From Bacteroidota bacterium (GTDB lineage Bacteria; Bacteroidota; Bacteroidia; Chitinophagales; Chitinophagaceae), in contig JAFDYF010000056.1 of assembly GCA_018267575.1 (NCBI GenBank), positions 62,001-126,000 on the forward strand: DNA of 64,000 bases. The letters run 5' to 3'. Shown piece after piece: positions 56,272 through 64,000 of this stretch. The notes beneath the pieces are model-generated. The model saw nothing but the letters and a program-made list of their open reading frames with translations. It did no database searches and was not told the origin of the DNA. The first letter of the stretch is position 1. Every line of letters starts with the position of its first letter. Both the position numbers and the translations under genes were made by a program.

Positions 56272-57922
56272 TACAGAGTTGGATCGCCTAAGCCGGCAAG
56301 CTGCTGAGGCCTATGAAGTTGAGAACAGCTCATCTTCCTGGGAGGCATTGGCTGCAAAACTGGATAAGGAATTGGGCGTTGACCCGGGTAGTCCTGCTGG
56401 CATCCATTCGCCAAGAGGCTTCCGGTTTTTTAGGTCTCCTTTTGCTTATGGGTCGCTGGTTATATTGGTGGCTGCTTCCAGCTATTTTTTGTCAAAACCC
56501 TTTAAGCAGAATAATAAGGCCAATATGAAGAGTGAACAGGTTGTTCTTCAAAATCAGCAGGGAGCTTTGGATAAACCTACTGGCCAAAACAATGCAGCTA
56601 TTTCTACTGAAAATAATAAAACAACCAATCCCCAAAACGATAAGCAAACCGATGATAAGGGTTTGTCTAAATCGGTTGATAAATCCCCTTCTGATAGAAA
56701 TTCCATTTCTTCAAAAAATACAAATAAGGAAAAAGCAGAGAGCATTAAAGCAAACACTGCTTCGGCTGAACATAGAGTTGCGGATGCCCCAAAACAAGAA
56801 TTAGCTTCTGCAAAAAAAACGGGCTCAAATGCAACGGTGGATAATGTTGAAGGCTCCAACAAAACGGTTGGGGAAAATGGGATTACTGGAAATAAAAATG
56901 GATTGGTTGAAGCCAATATTGTCGATAAAACCTTCAGCCACCAGAATCAATGGAAGAATAAAAATACAAGTGGCATTCATAACAAGAATCATCCAACACA
57001 AGAATTGGCATCCTCCAATAGTATTGCTTTGAATAAAAAGGATCATTCCAACAACAAACCTGATAATAATGGTATCGTTGACGATGATGTTAGCAATGTA
57101 GATAATAATAAAGGAACACATGCTCAATCTTCAGGATTATCAACAATGGAAGAAAGCTTAGGATATGCTCCAGCACAGCAGGTTTCTAATATCTCCAACC
57201 GTTGGCGCATTGCGATCAGTGATTCCTTATTGCTGGCAGAAGCAGCAAAACTGGAAGCCAAAAAAGCCATTCTTACCGGAAAGAAAAACAACCATTCGCT
57301 TCATATTAAACAGCCCCTGCAGATTGGTTTGGTAGTTGCCCCAGATTTTTCAAAAGTTAAATATACCTATAACAATAGCCGATTGGGCGGATCTATAGGG
57401 CTCACGCTCGATGTTCAATTGTTGCATCGGCTTTCTTTGAACACCGGGTTGATTTATGCACAAAAATATTATCAGGCAGATGATGAGAGCATCCATTTGC
57501 AACCCTCGATGGTGCCCTCCTATATACGTGTTGATTTCATGAGTGCTTCTTGTAAAATGATGGAGATACCATTAAACCTCCGTTATGATGTGAGTGTGGA
57601 AGGGAACAACCGGTTTTTCTTGAGTACGGGGCTCTCCTCCTACTTGATGCAGAACCAATCCTATATATATTACTATCATAACCCGATTGGTTATCAAGGC
57701 TGGCGGCAAAATTCTTATAATACGCCAGAAAATTTTTGGTTCTCCATGCTCAACTTGTCGGCTGGTTTTGAATCGGCCATCGCTAAAAACTTCTCCATAC
57801 AGGTTGAGCCTTATATAAAAGTGCCACTAAAAGGGGTAGGTATTGGCAATGTATCATTGAGCAGTTATGGCATAAACCTAGGGGTTAAATATGCACCCGT
57901 GCTTAAAAGAGCTAGAAAATAA
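56255..57922 (+). CDS. Probable dual membrane-spanning anti-sigma factor (Dma-like)
   Basis: The 555-residue protein has no signal peptide. Residues 1-60 form a soluble segment with helices (DTELDRLSRQAAEAYEV, WEALAAKLDKEL), residues 63-80 are a single membrane helix, residues about 81-340 are an Asn/Lys/Ser/Asp-rich linker, and about 355-555 is a PorT/OMP_b-brl-type outer-membrane barrel (LGGSIGLTLDVQLLHRLSLNTGLIYAQ onward). A single chain could thus run from cytoplasm to outer membrane. The gene overlaps its sigma gene by 17 bases. The design matches the Dma proteins reported in Bacteroides thetaiotaomicron. The anti-sigma role of the N-segment is inferred from context. Confidence 0.8.
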   Translation: MFNLSDTELDRLSRQAAEAYEVENSSSSWEALAAKLDKELGVDPGSPAGIHSPRGFRFFRSPFAYGSLVILVAASSYFLSKPFKQNNKANMKSEQVVLQNQQGALDKPTGQNNAAISTENNKTTNPQNDKQTDDKGLSKSVDKSPSDRNSISSKNTNKEKAESIKANTASAEHRVADAPKQELASAKKTGSNATVDNVEGSNKTVGENGITGNKNGLVEANIVDKTFSHQNQWKNKNTSGIHNKNHPTQELASSNSIALNKKDHSNNKPDNNGIVDDDVSNVDNNKGTHAQSSGLSTMEESLGYAPAQQVSNISNRWRIAISDSLLLAEAAKLEAKKAILTGKKNNHSLHIKQPLQIGLVVAPDFSKVKYTYNNSRLGGSIGLTLDVQLLHRLSLNTGLIYAQKYYQADDESIHLQPSMVPSYIRVDFMSASCKMMEIPLNLRYDVSVEGNNRFFLSTGLSSYLMQNQSYIYYYHNPIGYQGWRQNSYNTPENFWFSMLNLSAGFESAIAKNFSIQVEPYIKVPLKGVGIGNVSLSSYGINLGVKYAPVLKRARK

Positions 57923-57937
57923 CCATCACAAAGCCAT

Positions 57938-58321
57938 CTAGGTCACATCAAACCACACTGGTTTTTGGTCGTTCCAATCCCCATTATAATTGATGCTTAG
58001 TTCTTCGCCCCTCATCACTGGTCTTACTGTTTTTATTCGGATTAGGTCTTCATCAAAATCCATTTCATATTCACAGTTGGAATGGTAGGAGTGGTTATAA
58101 ATGGATATATAGCCAAGCGCCACACAGCATTGGTTCTTTCGGTTGCCCCATTCAAATATATAATCATGCAACAAGGTCTGGTCCAGCAAGATCCGATCCT
58201 CCCTACTCATCACAATAACTGGCGATGATTCTATGGTAGTATTGGGGCCAATATCTTCCGCTGCAAAAACCCCTCTTCCCCGATTAGAGGACTCAGCTAT
58301 GAACAAGAGGCTGGATATCAT
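57938..58321 (-). CDS. Small SET-domain protein
   Basis: From the ATG at 58321 the product is 127 residues (the frame could start at 58360). The SET motifs are RGRGVFAAEDI near the start, YNHSYHSNCEYEMD (the NHS block that binds the cofactor and forms part of the pseudoknot) and RGEELSINYNG at the end. The domain makes up the whole protein. SET enzymes methylate lysine residues; the substrate here is unknown. The gene converges with the anti-sigma gene and diverges from the OmpA gene. Confidence 0.85.
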   Translation of the reverse strand: MISSLLFIAESSNRGRGVFAAEDIGPNTTIESSPVIVMSREDRILLDQTLLHDYIFEWGNRKNQCCVALGYISIYNHSYHSNCEYEMDFDEDLIRIKTVRPVMRGEELSINYNGDWNDQKPVWFDVT

Positions 58322-58478
58322 ATAGTTGATTAATTTAAAGGAATTTGTTATTATACCCAAAAACCTGAATGTTTTTGTATTAAATCTCGCTTAGCTTTGC
58401 CCCGCAAAATAGTTCTCTGTTGTTCTGTATCTTGAAAATTATTGAAATTTTTAAAAAAATCATCTAAAATCAAAACTT

Positions 58479-59789
58479 ATGACAAAAAAACTCTTGACTT
58501 TATTGCTGATATTTTCAGTATCTGCAATATCTGTTTTTTCCCAAGACTATGCTTCCCCGAAAAAAGGGAGTCTTATTGGCTTTAGCGCAAACCTGTCCGA
58601 TTTCAACCAACCACTTTCGTTGAGCAATTTTAATCTTAATAAACTTTCCCCTGGTTTTTCATTGATGTACTGGAAAGGCCTGGGCAACCATTTTGATTTG
58701 TCTGTGCGCTATAATGGTGTATTTACTGATTACACAAAAAACATGAATTCATCCAATTCTGGTTACGGTAACGAATTTGAAGCTTCATTGCATGCAAGAC
58801 TGTTGACTGATAACCATTTGTTCAGTCCTTTCTTGACTGCAGGTATTGGAGTTGGTGGATATGGTGGATACTGGGCTCCTTATGCACCTTTGGGTGGCGG
58901 CTTTCAGTTTAACTTTAGCAGCATTACCTATCTGTTCCTTCAGATGAATTACCGTGCATCATTAAACACCAACAAACTTGATAATTCACTTTTCTATTCA
59001 TTGGGCATTGCAGAAACCATTTCTGCGCCTAAGCGTGTAGAAGCTCCCAAAGTGGTAGCGATACCAGCAGTGGAGCCTCCAAAAGATACCGATGGCGATG
59101 GTATTGTGGATAGCTTGGATGCATGTCCAAACGTTGCGGGCCTTGCTCAATTCCATGGCTGCCCTGATACGGATGGCGATGGTATTCCTGATAAGGATGA
59201 TAAATGCCCAAAAATCAAAGGCGTTGCAAAATACAATGGCTGCCCAATCCCCGATACCGATGGCGATGGCATCAACGATGAGGAAGATAAATGTCCAAAA
59301 GTTGCTGGCGTTGCAAAATACAATGGCTGCCCAATCCCCGATACCGATGGCGATGGTATCAATGATGAGGAAGATCGGTGCCCAACAATTCCTGGTGTGA
59401 AGGAAAACCAAGGTTGCCCATTGGTAAAAGAAGAAGTGGTTAAGAAAGTGGCCTATGCTGCTAAAAATATTTATTTTGCAACCGGCAGTTCTAAACTATT
59501 GGCAAAATCCTACAAGTCGTTGAACGATGTGTCGAAGATTATGAAAGAAGACACGAACTTGAAATTGGCAATTGAAGGTAATACCGATAATACCGGCAAA
59601 ACCGAATTGAACCAAAAACTGAGCGAGGAACGTGCAAAAGCGGTATTGGAATACCTGAAAACAAAAGGCGGTATTGACGAGAGCAGGCTGAACGCGGTAG
59701 GCTATGGCGATACCAAGCCCATTGCTAGCAATAAAACTGCAGCAGGCCGTGCCCAGAACAGAAGGGTAGACTTGAAGATTCAGTATTAA
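58479..59789 (+). CDS. OmpA-family outer-membrane protein with thrombospondin type 3 repeats
   Basis: The 436-residue protein has a signal peptide (1-22), an N-terminal beta-barrel (about 22-190), four TSP3 calcium-binding units of the form DTDGDGxxDxxDxCP (about 200-320) and a C-terminal OmpA domain (about 325-436). That domain includes the peptidoglycan-binding NTDNTG and AxNRRVD motifs. It should tie the outer membrane to peptidoglycan. Two of the TSP3 units are nearly identical at DNA level. Confidence 0.93.
   Translation: MTKKLLTLLLIFSVSAISVFSQDYASPKKGSLIGFSANLSDFNQPLSLSNFNLNKLSPGFSLMYWKGLGNHFDLSVRYNGVFTDYTKNMNSSNSGYGNEFEASLHARLLTDNHLFSPFLTAGIGVGGYGGYWAPYAPLGGGFQFNFSSITYLFLQMNYRASLNTNKLDNSLFYSLGIAETISAPKRVEAPKVVAIPAVEPPKDTDGDGIVDSLDACPNVAGLAQFHGCPDTDGDGIPDKDDKCPKIKGVAKYNGCPIPDTDGDGINDEEDKCPKVAGVAKYNGCPIPDTDGDGINDEEDRCPTIPGVKENQGCPLVKEEVVKKVAYAAKNIYFATGSSKLLAKSYKSLNDVSKIMKEDTNLKLAIEGNTDNTGKTELNQKLSEERAKAVLEYLKTKGGIDESRLNAVGYGDTKPIASNKTAAGRAQNRRVDLKIQY
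59220..59393 (+). repeat. 87-base tandem repeat encoding TSP3 units
   Basis: Units 59220-59306 and 59307-59393 differ by few bases, nearly all in the second half of the unit; each encodes 29 residues with one PDTDGDGINDEED calcium loop. The low divergence suggests recent unit duplication or gene conversion. Confidence 0.8.
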
Positions 59790-59814
59790 TAAAATCAATT
59801 TTATTTTGATATGC

Positions 59815-59838
59815 AAGCCCTGGCATTTGCCGGGGCTT
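59815..59838 (+). terminator. Hairpin after the ompA-like gene
   Basis: AAGCCCTGGCA pairs with TGCCGGGGCTT, with one G-U pair and a 2-base loop. There is no T-tract after it, so termination may be weak; it could stabilise the message. Confidence 0.55.
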
Positions 59839-59908
59839 TGCATTGGGTATCGCTATTATTTAATCATGAAAACCTTTTTGGAAAAATTTTTTACTGGTTG
59901 GTATGTAG

Positions 59909-59916
59909 TAAATTTG
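59909..59916 (+). promoter_or_regulatory. -7 box (TAAATTTG) 4 bases before mgtE
   Basis: An exact TAnnTTTG match ends 4 bases before the mgtE ATG at 59921, again suggesting a leaderless message. No -33 TTG is seen at the expected place. Confidence 0.5.
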
Positions 59917-59920
59917 GCGC

Positions 59921-61330
59921 ATGTCCTTGGAATTTGAAAACAGTATCATGCAGGAGCAGTTTCTTGAGCTGGTAGAATCTGGCAATATTACTGCATTAAA
60001 AGAATTCCTCGACGACCAGAATATCAGTGATGTGGCTAGCCTAGTGGATGAATACCCCGAACATGAGCAGCAGATTATTGATAACCTGACCATACACCGT
60101 GCGGCCAGCACATTCAAGATCCTCGACCTGCCCACCCAAAAGCGGGTGATGCGTGACCTGCCACCGGCAAAAATCGCGGAACTGTTGAATGCGTTGTCGC
60201 CAGACGACAGGGTCGATTTTTTGGAAGGGCTGCCCAGCAGCATCGTGCGTGAATGGATAAAACTGCTTTCCCCCGAAGAAAGAAAAATAACCCTCTCCCT
60301 ATTTGGCTACCCAGAGAACAGTGTGGGCAGGCTGATGACCCCTGATTATGTATATGTTTTTGAAAAGGATTCCGTAACCGATGTGCTGAACACCATCCGG
60401 AGGGTGGGTAAGAACAGTGAAACGATTGATGTGATTTATGTTATCAATGACCAAGGGGAGCTATTGGACGATATCCGTATACGTGAATTCATATTGAGCG
60501 ACCCCTTACAAAAAGTGAGTGAACTGATGGATGAAAGAAGGGTGATTGCGCTGAACGCTTATGACGATCAGGAAAAAGCCTACGAAGCTTTTAAAATGAA
60601 TAATCGGGTAGCCCTGCCCGTGGTAAGTAATAGCAATAAATTATTGGGGATCGTGACCATCGATGATGTACTATGGGTAGCTAGCGAGGAGTTCAGTGAA
60701 GACATCCAAAAAATCGGGGGTACCGAGGCATTGAATGAACCTTATTTGCAGATCCCATTTTTTAAGCTCATCAAAAAGCGGATTGGTTGGTTGATTATCC
60801 TGTTTCTAAGTGAAATGCTAACGGCAACCGCAATGGCCTATTTTTCTGATGAGATTGCCAAAGCAGTGGTGCTATCCATTTTTGTACCGCTGATCATGTC
60901 GAGTGGTGGTAACAGTGGCTCTCAAGCTTCTACTTTGATTATTCAGGCAATGGCTGTTGGTGAAGTGAACGTTGCCGATTGGTGGCGTGTGATCAGGAGA
61001 GAAGTGTTCTCCGGTCTCACTTTAGGCGGTATATTGGGTTGTATTGGTTTCTTGCGCATTTTCATTTGGCATATACTTATGCACCACCATATTATTGGCG
61101 ACCTCTACGGTCCACACTGGATGTTGATTGGGCTTACCGTAGGTTTTTCGCTGGTGGGTGTGGTGCTCTGGGGCACTTTGAGTGGGTCCATGCTGCCCAT
61201 TGTATTGAAAAGGTTGGGTGCCGACCCTGCCGTATCTTCCGCCCCCTTTGTGGCAACCCTGGTGGATGTGACGGGCCTAGTGATTTATTTCTCCTTTGCT
61301 TTTGTGTTTATGAAAGGGGTATTGTTATAA
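59921..61330 (+). CDS. mgtE: MgtE-type magnesium transporter
   Basis: The 469-residue protein has the MgtE helical N-domain (about 1-130), two CBS modules (about 135-260) and five membrane helices in the last 190 residues, including the pore block SSGGNSGSQAST. MgtE is a Mg2+ channel whose cytoplasmic domains close it at high Mg2+. The start is the ATG at 59921; an internal Met is at residue 10. The next gene lies 513 bases away. Confidence 0.95.
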   Translation: MSLEFENSIMQEQFLELVESGNITALKEFLDDQNISDVASLVDEYPEHEQQIIDNLTIHRAASTFKILDLPTQKRVMRDLPPAKIAELLNALSPDDRVDFLEGLPSSIVREWIKLLSPEERKITLSLFGYPENSVGRLMTPDYVYVFEKDSVTDVLNTIRRVGKNSETIDVIYVINDQGELLDDIRIREFILSDPLQKVSELMDERRVIALNAYDDQEKAYEAFKMNNRVALPVVSNSNKLLGIVTIDDVLWVASEEFSEDIQKIGGTEALNEPYLQIPFFKLIKKRIGWLIILFLSEMLTATAMAYFSDEIAKAVVLSIFVPLIMSSGGNSGSQASTLIIQAMAVGEVNVADWWRVIRREVFSGLTLGGILGCIGFLRIFIWHILMHHHIIGDLYGPHWMLIGLTVGFSLVGVVLWGTLSGSMLPIVLKRLGADPAVSSAPFVATLVDVTGLVIYFSFAFVFMKGVLL

Positions 61331-61843
61331 CACGAAATTTTTTCAGCAATCTTTAATGGTATTTTATTTTTTTACTTGATGTCTCCAGTATTCATCTTCT
61401 TGTACAGGTAAAATCAGAAACAGAGATTTTTAAAAGATAATCCCTTATTGCATGCTTATAAAGCTGTTTATCTTTTCAAACTTGGATTATATGTTTTGTG
61501 AGGGAATAGGCATTCCGCTGCTTTTGATTTTCCCATCATAATTTTTCTTTGCACAATCTTGTTTTTTTGTATAAAACCACTTGGCTATAATGCGTATATA
61601 TCGATAAAATGCTTGTTGGTGAAGGATTTAAGCGTTCGGTATTGGATGTTTGGCATCATGGAATCAATAAAAACATGGTTTGTGCAGCAAAGAATACCAA
61701 ACTACTTTTACACCATCAAACAAAAGAGCAAATAAAAATAGTAAAGATCCCACTCTAGATTGCTTCCACAGATTGCCTGCCCCAACCGTTGCTGCCGAAC
61801 AAAATGATTTTACTTTTTTTCTTAACATTTAAAATGCAACACC
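61331..61843. other. Intergenic region after mgtE
   Basis: These 513 bases hold no gene I can support. The longest candidate is a 49-codon frame at 61609-61758 with no family resemblance and no clear promoter. The stretch is A+T rich, without a strong hairpin. The far end should contain the promoter of the small secreted protein at 61844, but no good TAnnTTTG box is near it. Confidence 0.5.
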
Positions 61844-62281
61844 ATGAAATCTACAGTTAAAAACAATTCGATTTTGAAAGCAATTGCAATCACAGCAACA
61901 ACAGCATTATTATTGGCAACTAACCCTATTGGTAGTTTTGCAAACCCTGTACATGCAAAAAAGGAAATCGTAAAAATTCCTGAATCACAAATAGACGTTC
62001 AATTTGTTGGCATCACGGAAAACAGGTTCAATTTTAAAATTGAATTTGAAAACCCTTCTGCACAAAAATTTACGCTTACTGTAAAAAACGATGATGGCGA
62101 AGTAGTTTACTCAAAGGAGTTCAATGATGCCCATTTCTCAAGAACCATTACTTTGGTAAACGACAACGAATCCTTTGGCATTCACCCGACTTTTGCCGTA
62201 AGTGTTGGTAACAGACTGGTTCAACGTAGTTTTTCAATTGAAAGGAAGATTACCCAAGATGTAGTGGTTACTAAATTGTAA
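61844..62281 (+). CDS. Small secreted protein of unknown function
   Basis: The 145-residue protein has a long signal peptide (about 1-34, ending GSFANP). The mature part has an alternating strand pattern (QIDVQFVGITENRFNFKIEFENPSAQKFTLTVKN, then EVVYSKEFNDAHFSRTITLV) typical of a single Ig-like or C-terminal sorting-like beta-sandwich. I do not recognise the family. It stands alone: 513 bases behind it hold no gene and a perfect terminator follows, so it is its own transcription unit. Confidence 0.75.
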   Translation: MKSTVKNNSILKAIAITATTALLLATNPIGSFANPVHAKKEIVKIPESQIDVQFVGITENRFNFKIEFENPSAQKFTLTVKNDDGEVVYSKEFNDAHFSRTITLVNDNESFGIHPTFAVSVGNRLVQRSFSIERKITQDVVVTKL

Positions 62282-62310
62282 TTTTTTAACCCAGGAATAA
62301 TATACTGCCC

Positions 62311-62341
62311 AAAGGCCATGCACTTGCATGGTCTTTTTTTA
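62311..62341 (+). terminator. Rho-independent terminator after the small secreted protein
   Basis: The stem AAAGGCCATGC / GCATGGTCTTT closes a 4-base loop and is directly followed by more Ts. It lies 30 bases after the stop codon and is the clearest intrinsic terminator in the window. Confidence 0.88.
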
Positions 62342-62459
62342 TTCGCTATGGTTGAAGTGGATGTTTTTATCGATCATATTCTGTGGTAAGGATTCGGATG
62401 AACTGAATTCTATATGAATACGTAAATTGCATCATTCAGAAACCCAAAAATCAATCATT

Positions 62460-63575
62460 ATGCGCCTTCTCATTTTGCTTCTGTTGGCATTATTATCGGG
62501 TAAAAGCTTTTCTCAGGAGTACTACCTATTCGTGGGCACCTATACCAGTGGCCCGAGCTATGGCATTTATGTGTACCAGTTTAACAGCAAAAATGGGGAT
62601 GCAAAACTGGTTGATTCTGCTGCCTCGCAAAACCCATCTTATCTGGCATTGTCCCCAACTGGCAATTATTTGTATGCGGCAAATGAGGTGTCTGGTAGTC
62701 AGGGTGGCGAAGTGAGTGCTTTTGGTTTTGATAAGCATTCTGGCAAGCTTAGTTTTTTGAACAAGCAGCCGTCGGAAGGGACTTCGCCTTGTTATATCTC
62801 CATCAGTAAGGATAATAAATGGTTGATGGTGGCGAATTATAGTAGCGGTACCATTGCTGCATTGCCATTGAACAATGATGGTACCATTGCGCCTGCAGCA
62901 CAGACCATCCAATTTAAAGGAACCGGGCCCAATACAATGAGGCAGGAAAAATCACATGCGCATTCAGTTATCTTTTCTCCAGATGGAAATTATCTGCTCG
63001 CTGCCAATTTGGGATCGGATAAGGAAATGATTTTTAAATTTAATAGTGCTTCCAGCCAACCATTGGTTGCTGCAAAAGATTCAGCAGTTTCAATGGCTCC
63101 GGGCTCTGGTCCTAGGCATATCGCGTTTTATCCCCATAAACCATATGTATATGTTGTAGAAGAACTGGGTGGCACGGTGGAAGCTTTTCGTTTTGCCAAC
63201 GGTTCACTAAAACGCTTTCAATTGATAAGCACACACCCCAAAGATTTCAAGGGCAATAAGGGCAGTGCAGATATCCATATCAGCCCTAATGGTAAATTCC
63301 TATATGCAAGCAATCGTGGGGATGCCAATAGCATTGCTGTGTTTGCCATTGACAAACAGACTGGTAAATTGAAACTTAATGGGATTCAATCCGTTTTGGG
63401 CAAACACCCCCGCAATTTTATTATTGACCCCACTGGCCGCTTTTTGTTGGTGGCGAATAAGGATACCGATAATATCGTTGTTTTCAAGATCAATCCCCAA
63501 ACAGGGCTTTTGAAACCAACAGGAAAACAGTTGCAGGTACCCAATCCGGTCTGCCTGAAATTACTTGAAAAATAA
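62460..63575 (+). CDS. Exported lactonase-like beta-propeller protein (6-phosphogluconolactonase YbhE type)
   Basis: From the ATG at 62460 the product is 371 residues with a signal peptide ending SGKSFSQ; the frame extends to a TTG at 62427. The blocks LFVGTYTSGPSYGIYVY, NPSYLALSPTGNYLYAANE and GPRHIAFYPHKPYVYVVEEL are those of the seven-bladed lactonase family (PF10282). Since it is exported, the cytoplasmic phosphogluconolactonase role is unlikely; a periplasmic sugar lactone or cell-wall lactone is possible. Confidence 0.85.
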   Translation: MRLLILLLLALLSGKSFSQEYYLFVGTYTSGPSYGIYVYQFNSKNGDAKLVDSAASQNPSYLALSPTGNYLYAANEVSGSQGGEVSAFGFDKHSGKLSFLNKQPSEGTSPCYISISKDNKWLMVANYSSGTIAALPLNNDGTIAPAAQTIQFKGTGPNTMRQEKSHAHSVIFSPDGNYLLAANLGSDKEMIFKFNSASSQPLVAAKDSAVSMAPGSGPRHIAFYPHKPYVYVVEELGGTVEAFRFANGSLKRFQLISTHPKDFKGNKGSADIHISPNGKFLYASNRGDANSIAVFAIDKQTGKLKLNGIQSVLGKHPRNFIIDPTGRFLLVANKDTDNIVVFKINPQTGLLKPTGKQLQVPNPVCLKLLEK

Positions 63576-63587
63576 AAATAATATATT

Positions 63588-63693
63588 ACAGAAAGCGTTT
63601 TAAGTTTGTCTTCGCAAAGCTAGGGCGTCGCAGTATTAGCGAACGAGCCGATTGGTTTTGCTTGATTATCTTAATTAAATCCACGCTTTCTGT
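63588..63693 (+). repeat. Long-spaced inverted repeat ahead of the last gene
   Basis: ACAGAAAGCG (63588-63597) and CGCTTTCTGT (63684-63693) are perfect complements separated by 86 bases. The second arm ends one base before the ATG at 63695, so pairing in the RNA would block the start region. Confidence 0.5.
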
Positions 63694-63694
63694 G

Positions 63695-64000
63695 ATGCTT
63701 AAAATTTATCGCAGCTTTTTTATTAAGTATCATCATTGCCTCATTTTGGCCTTGCTTTTGTTTTTGATGCCATCTATACAAACCTGGGCTCAAAACAAAA
63801 ATGCAGAAAGGCATCAGTCGAAATACCGCCATAAGAAAATAGCTGAGCGACATAGGGTGGATTCCATCTGGGAAAAGGAACTGAATATATCGGACACTTC
63901 AGCCGCCAAAATCATTGGAAAAATTGAGGAAATCAATACCGCACTCAGCGATTTCAATGATGTGGTGGATAATGGTTACGACTCCAGTGATATTGTAGAT
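63695..64000 (+). CDS. N-terminal part of an exported or membrane protein, cut by the window end
   Basis: I translated 102 codons from the ATG at 63695, open to the last base. Residues 1-33 are a signal peptide or anchor ending QTWAQ. A highly charged stretch (ERHQSKYRHKKIAERHR) and then a coiled-coil-like segment (SAAKIIGKIEEINTALSDFNDVVD) follow. This resembles the N-terminus of large Bacteroidota MscS-type mechanosensitive channel proteins, but the call is tentative because the channel domain would lie outside the window. Confidence 0.55.
   Translation, partial: MLKIYRSFFIKYHHCLILALLLFLMPSIQTWAQNKNAERHQSKYRHKKIAERHRVDSIWEKELNISDTSAAKIIGKIEEINTALSDFNDVVDNGYDSSDIVD

Noticed and set aside
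59029..59411. Several frames on both strands within the OmpA gene
   Set aside because: They arise from the repeated TSP3 DNA and read out of frame with the clear OmpA/TSP3 protein.
61609..61758. 49-codon frame downstream of mgtE
   Set aside because: No signal, motif or promoter supports it; noted only as the longest frame in that gap.
1..64000. tRNA, rRNA, CRISPR or prophage content
   Set aside because: Scanning by eye I saw no T-loop-like tRNA end, rRNA stretch, spaced repeat array, transposase or phage gene; a tRNAscan or CRISPR search could not be run.

Overview
The window looks like chromosomal DNA of a Bacteroidota bacterium, most likely of the Chitinophagaceae/Chitinophagales type. 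This is inferred from gene content: two SusC/SusD outer-membrane nutrient uptake pairs, a FecI/FecR-type regulatory pair, families largely confined to this phylum (DUF4293, DUF4403 and DUF6427-like), an OmpA protein with thrombospondin type 3 repeats, few visible Shine-Dalgarno sites, and many upstream boxes of the Bacteroidota -7 form TAnnTTTG. KdsA shows an outer membrane with Kdo-containing lipid A. I see no rRNA, tRNA, CRISPR array, transposase or prophage gene. I assigned families from the translated sequence alone, without database searches.

Layout. 1-7.2 kb: a partial GT39-like membrane glycosyltransferase on the minus strand, an LD-carboxypeptidase, an FkbM-type methyltransferase, two tandem paralogous alpha/beta hydrolases and a Kup potassium transporter. 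7.5-15.6 kb: a secreted protein of unknown function, a membrane protein, purQ, a stand-alone DsbD N-domain protein, a full DsbD, a secreted sialidase and an ECF sigma factor. 15.8-26.3 kb: mainly housekeeping genes (uvrA, glyA, kdsA, a sugar nucleotidyltransferase, an epimerase-like threonine dehydrogenase) plus a secreted serine hydrolase and a TlpA-like thioredoxin protein. 26.3-34.8 kb: a minus-strand regulatory and uptake cassette running ECF sigma, FecR, SusC with an STN domain, SusD, then a fused phosphodiesterase/alkaline phosphatase. 35.5-48.5 kb: a carbohydrate utilisation locus with SusC, SusD, a GH97 glycosidase, a mutarotase-like protein, an SDR, an enolase-superfamily dehydratase, a second SDR and a FucP-like symporter, with a divergent AraC regulator. 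48.5-64 kb: PspC, aconitase, a second Kup, DUF4403, an ECF sigma factor overlapping a gene for a protein that appears to span both membranes, a SET-domain protein, OmpA/TSP3, MgtE, small secreted proteins and a beta-propeller lactonase.

How the genes work together. The 35-48 kb locus reads as a complete import and processing route: outer-membrane capture, periplasmic hydrolysis by a probably retaining GH97, anomer conversion, oxidation, sugar-acid dehydration, a second oxidation, and inner-membrane uptake. It resembles non-phosphorylative fucose/galactose oxidation, but the lactonase and the final aldolase or hydrolase are missing. The 26-35 kb locus couples a trans-envelope signalled SusCD pair to an enzyme able to cut phosphodiesters and then release phosphate.

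The most notable system is the sigma/anti-sigma pair at 55.7-57.9 kb. One polypeptide carries an apparent cytoplasmic anti-sigma segment, one inner-membrane helix, a long Asn/Lys/Ser-rich linker and an outer-membrane beta-barrel. It matches the architecture of the dual membrane-spanning anti-sigma (Dma) proteins described in Bacteroides thetaiotaomicron. A second theme is five genes with a TAnnTTTG box only 3-4 bases before the start codon, which suggests leaderless mRNAs.
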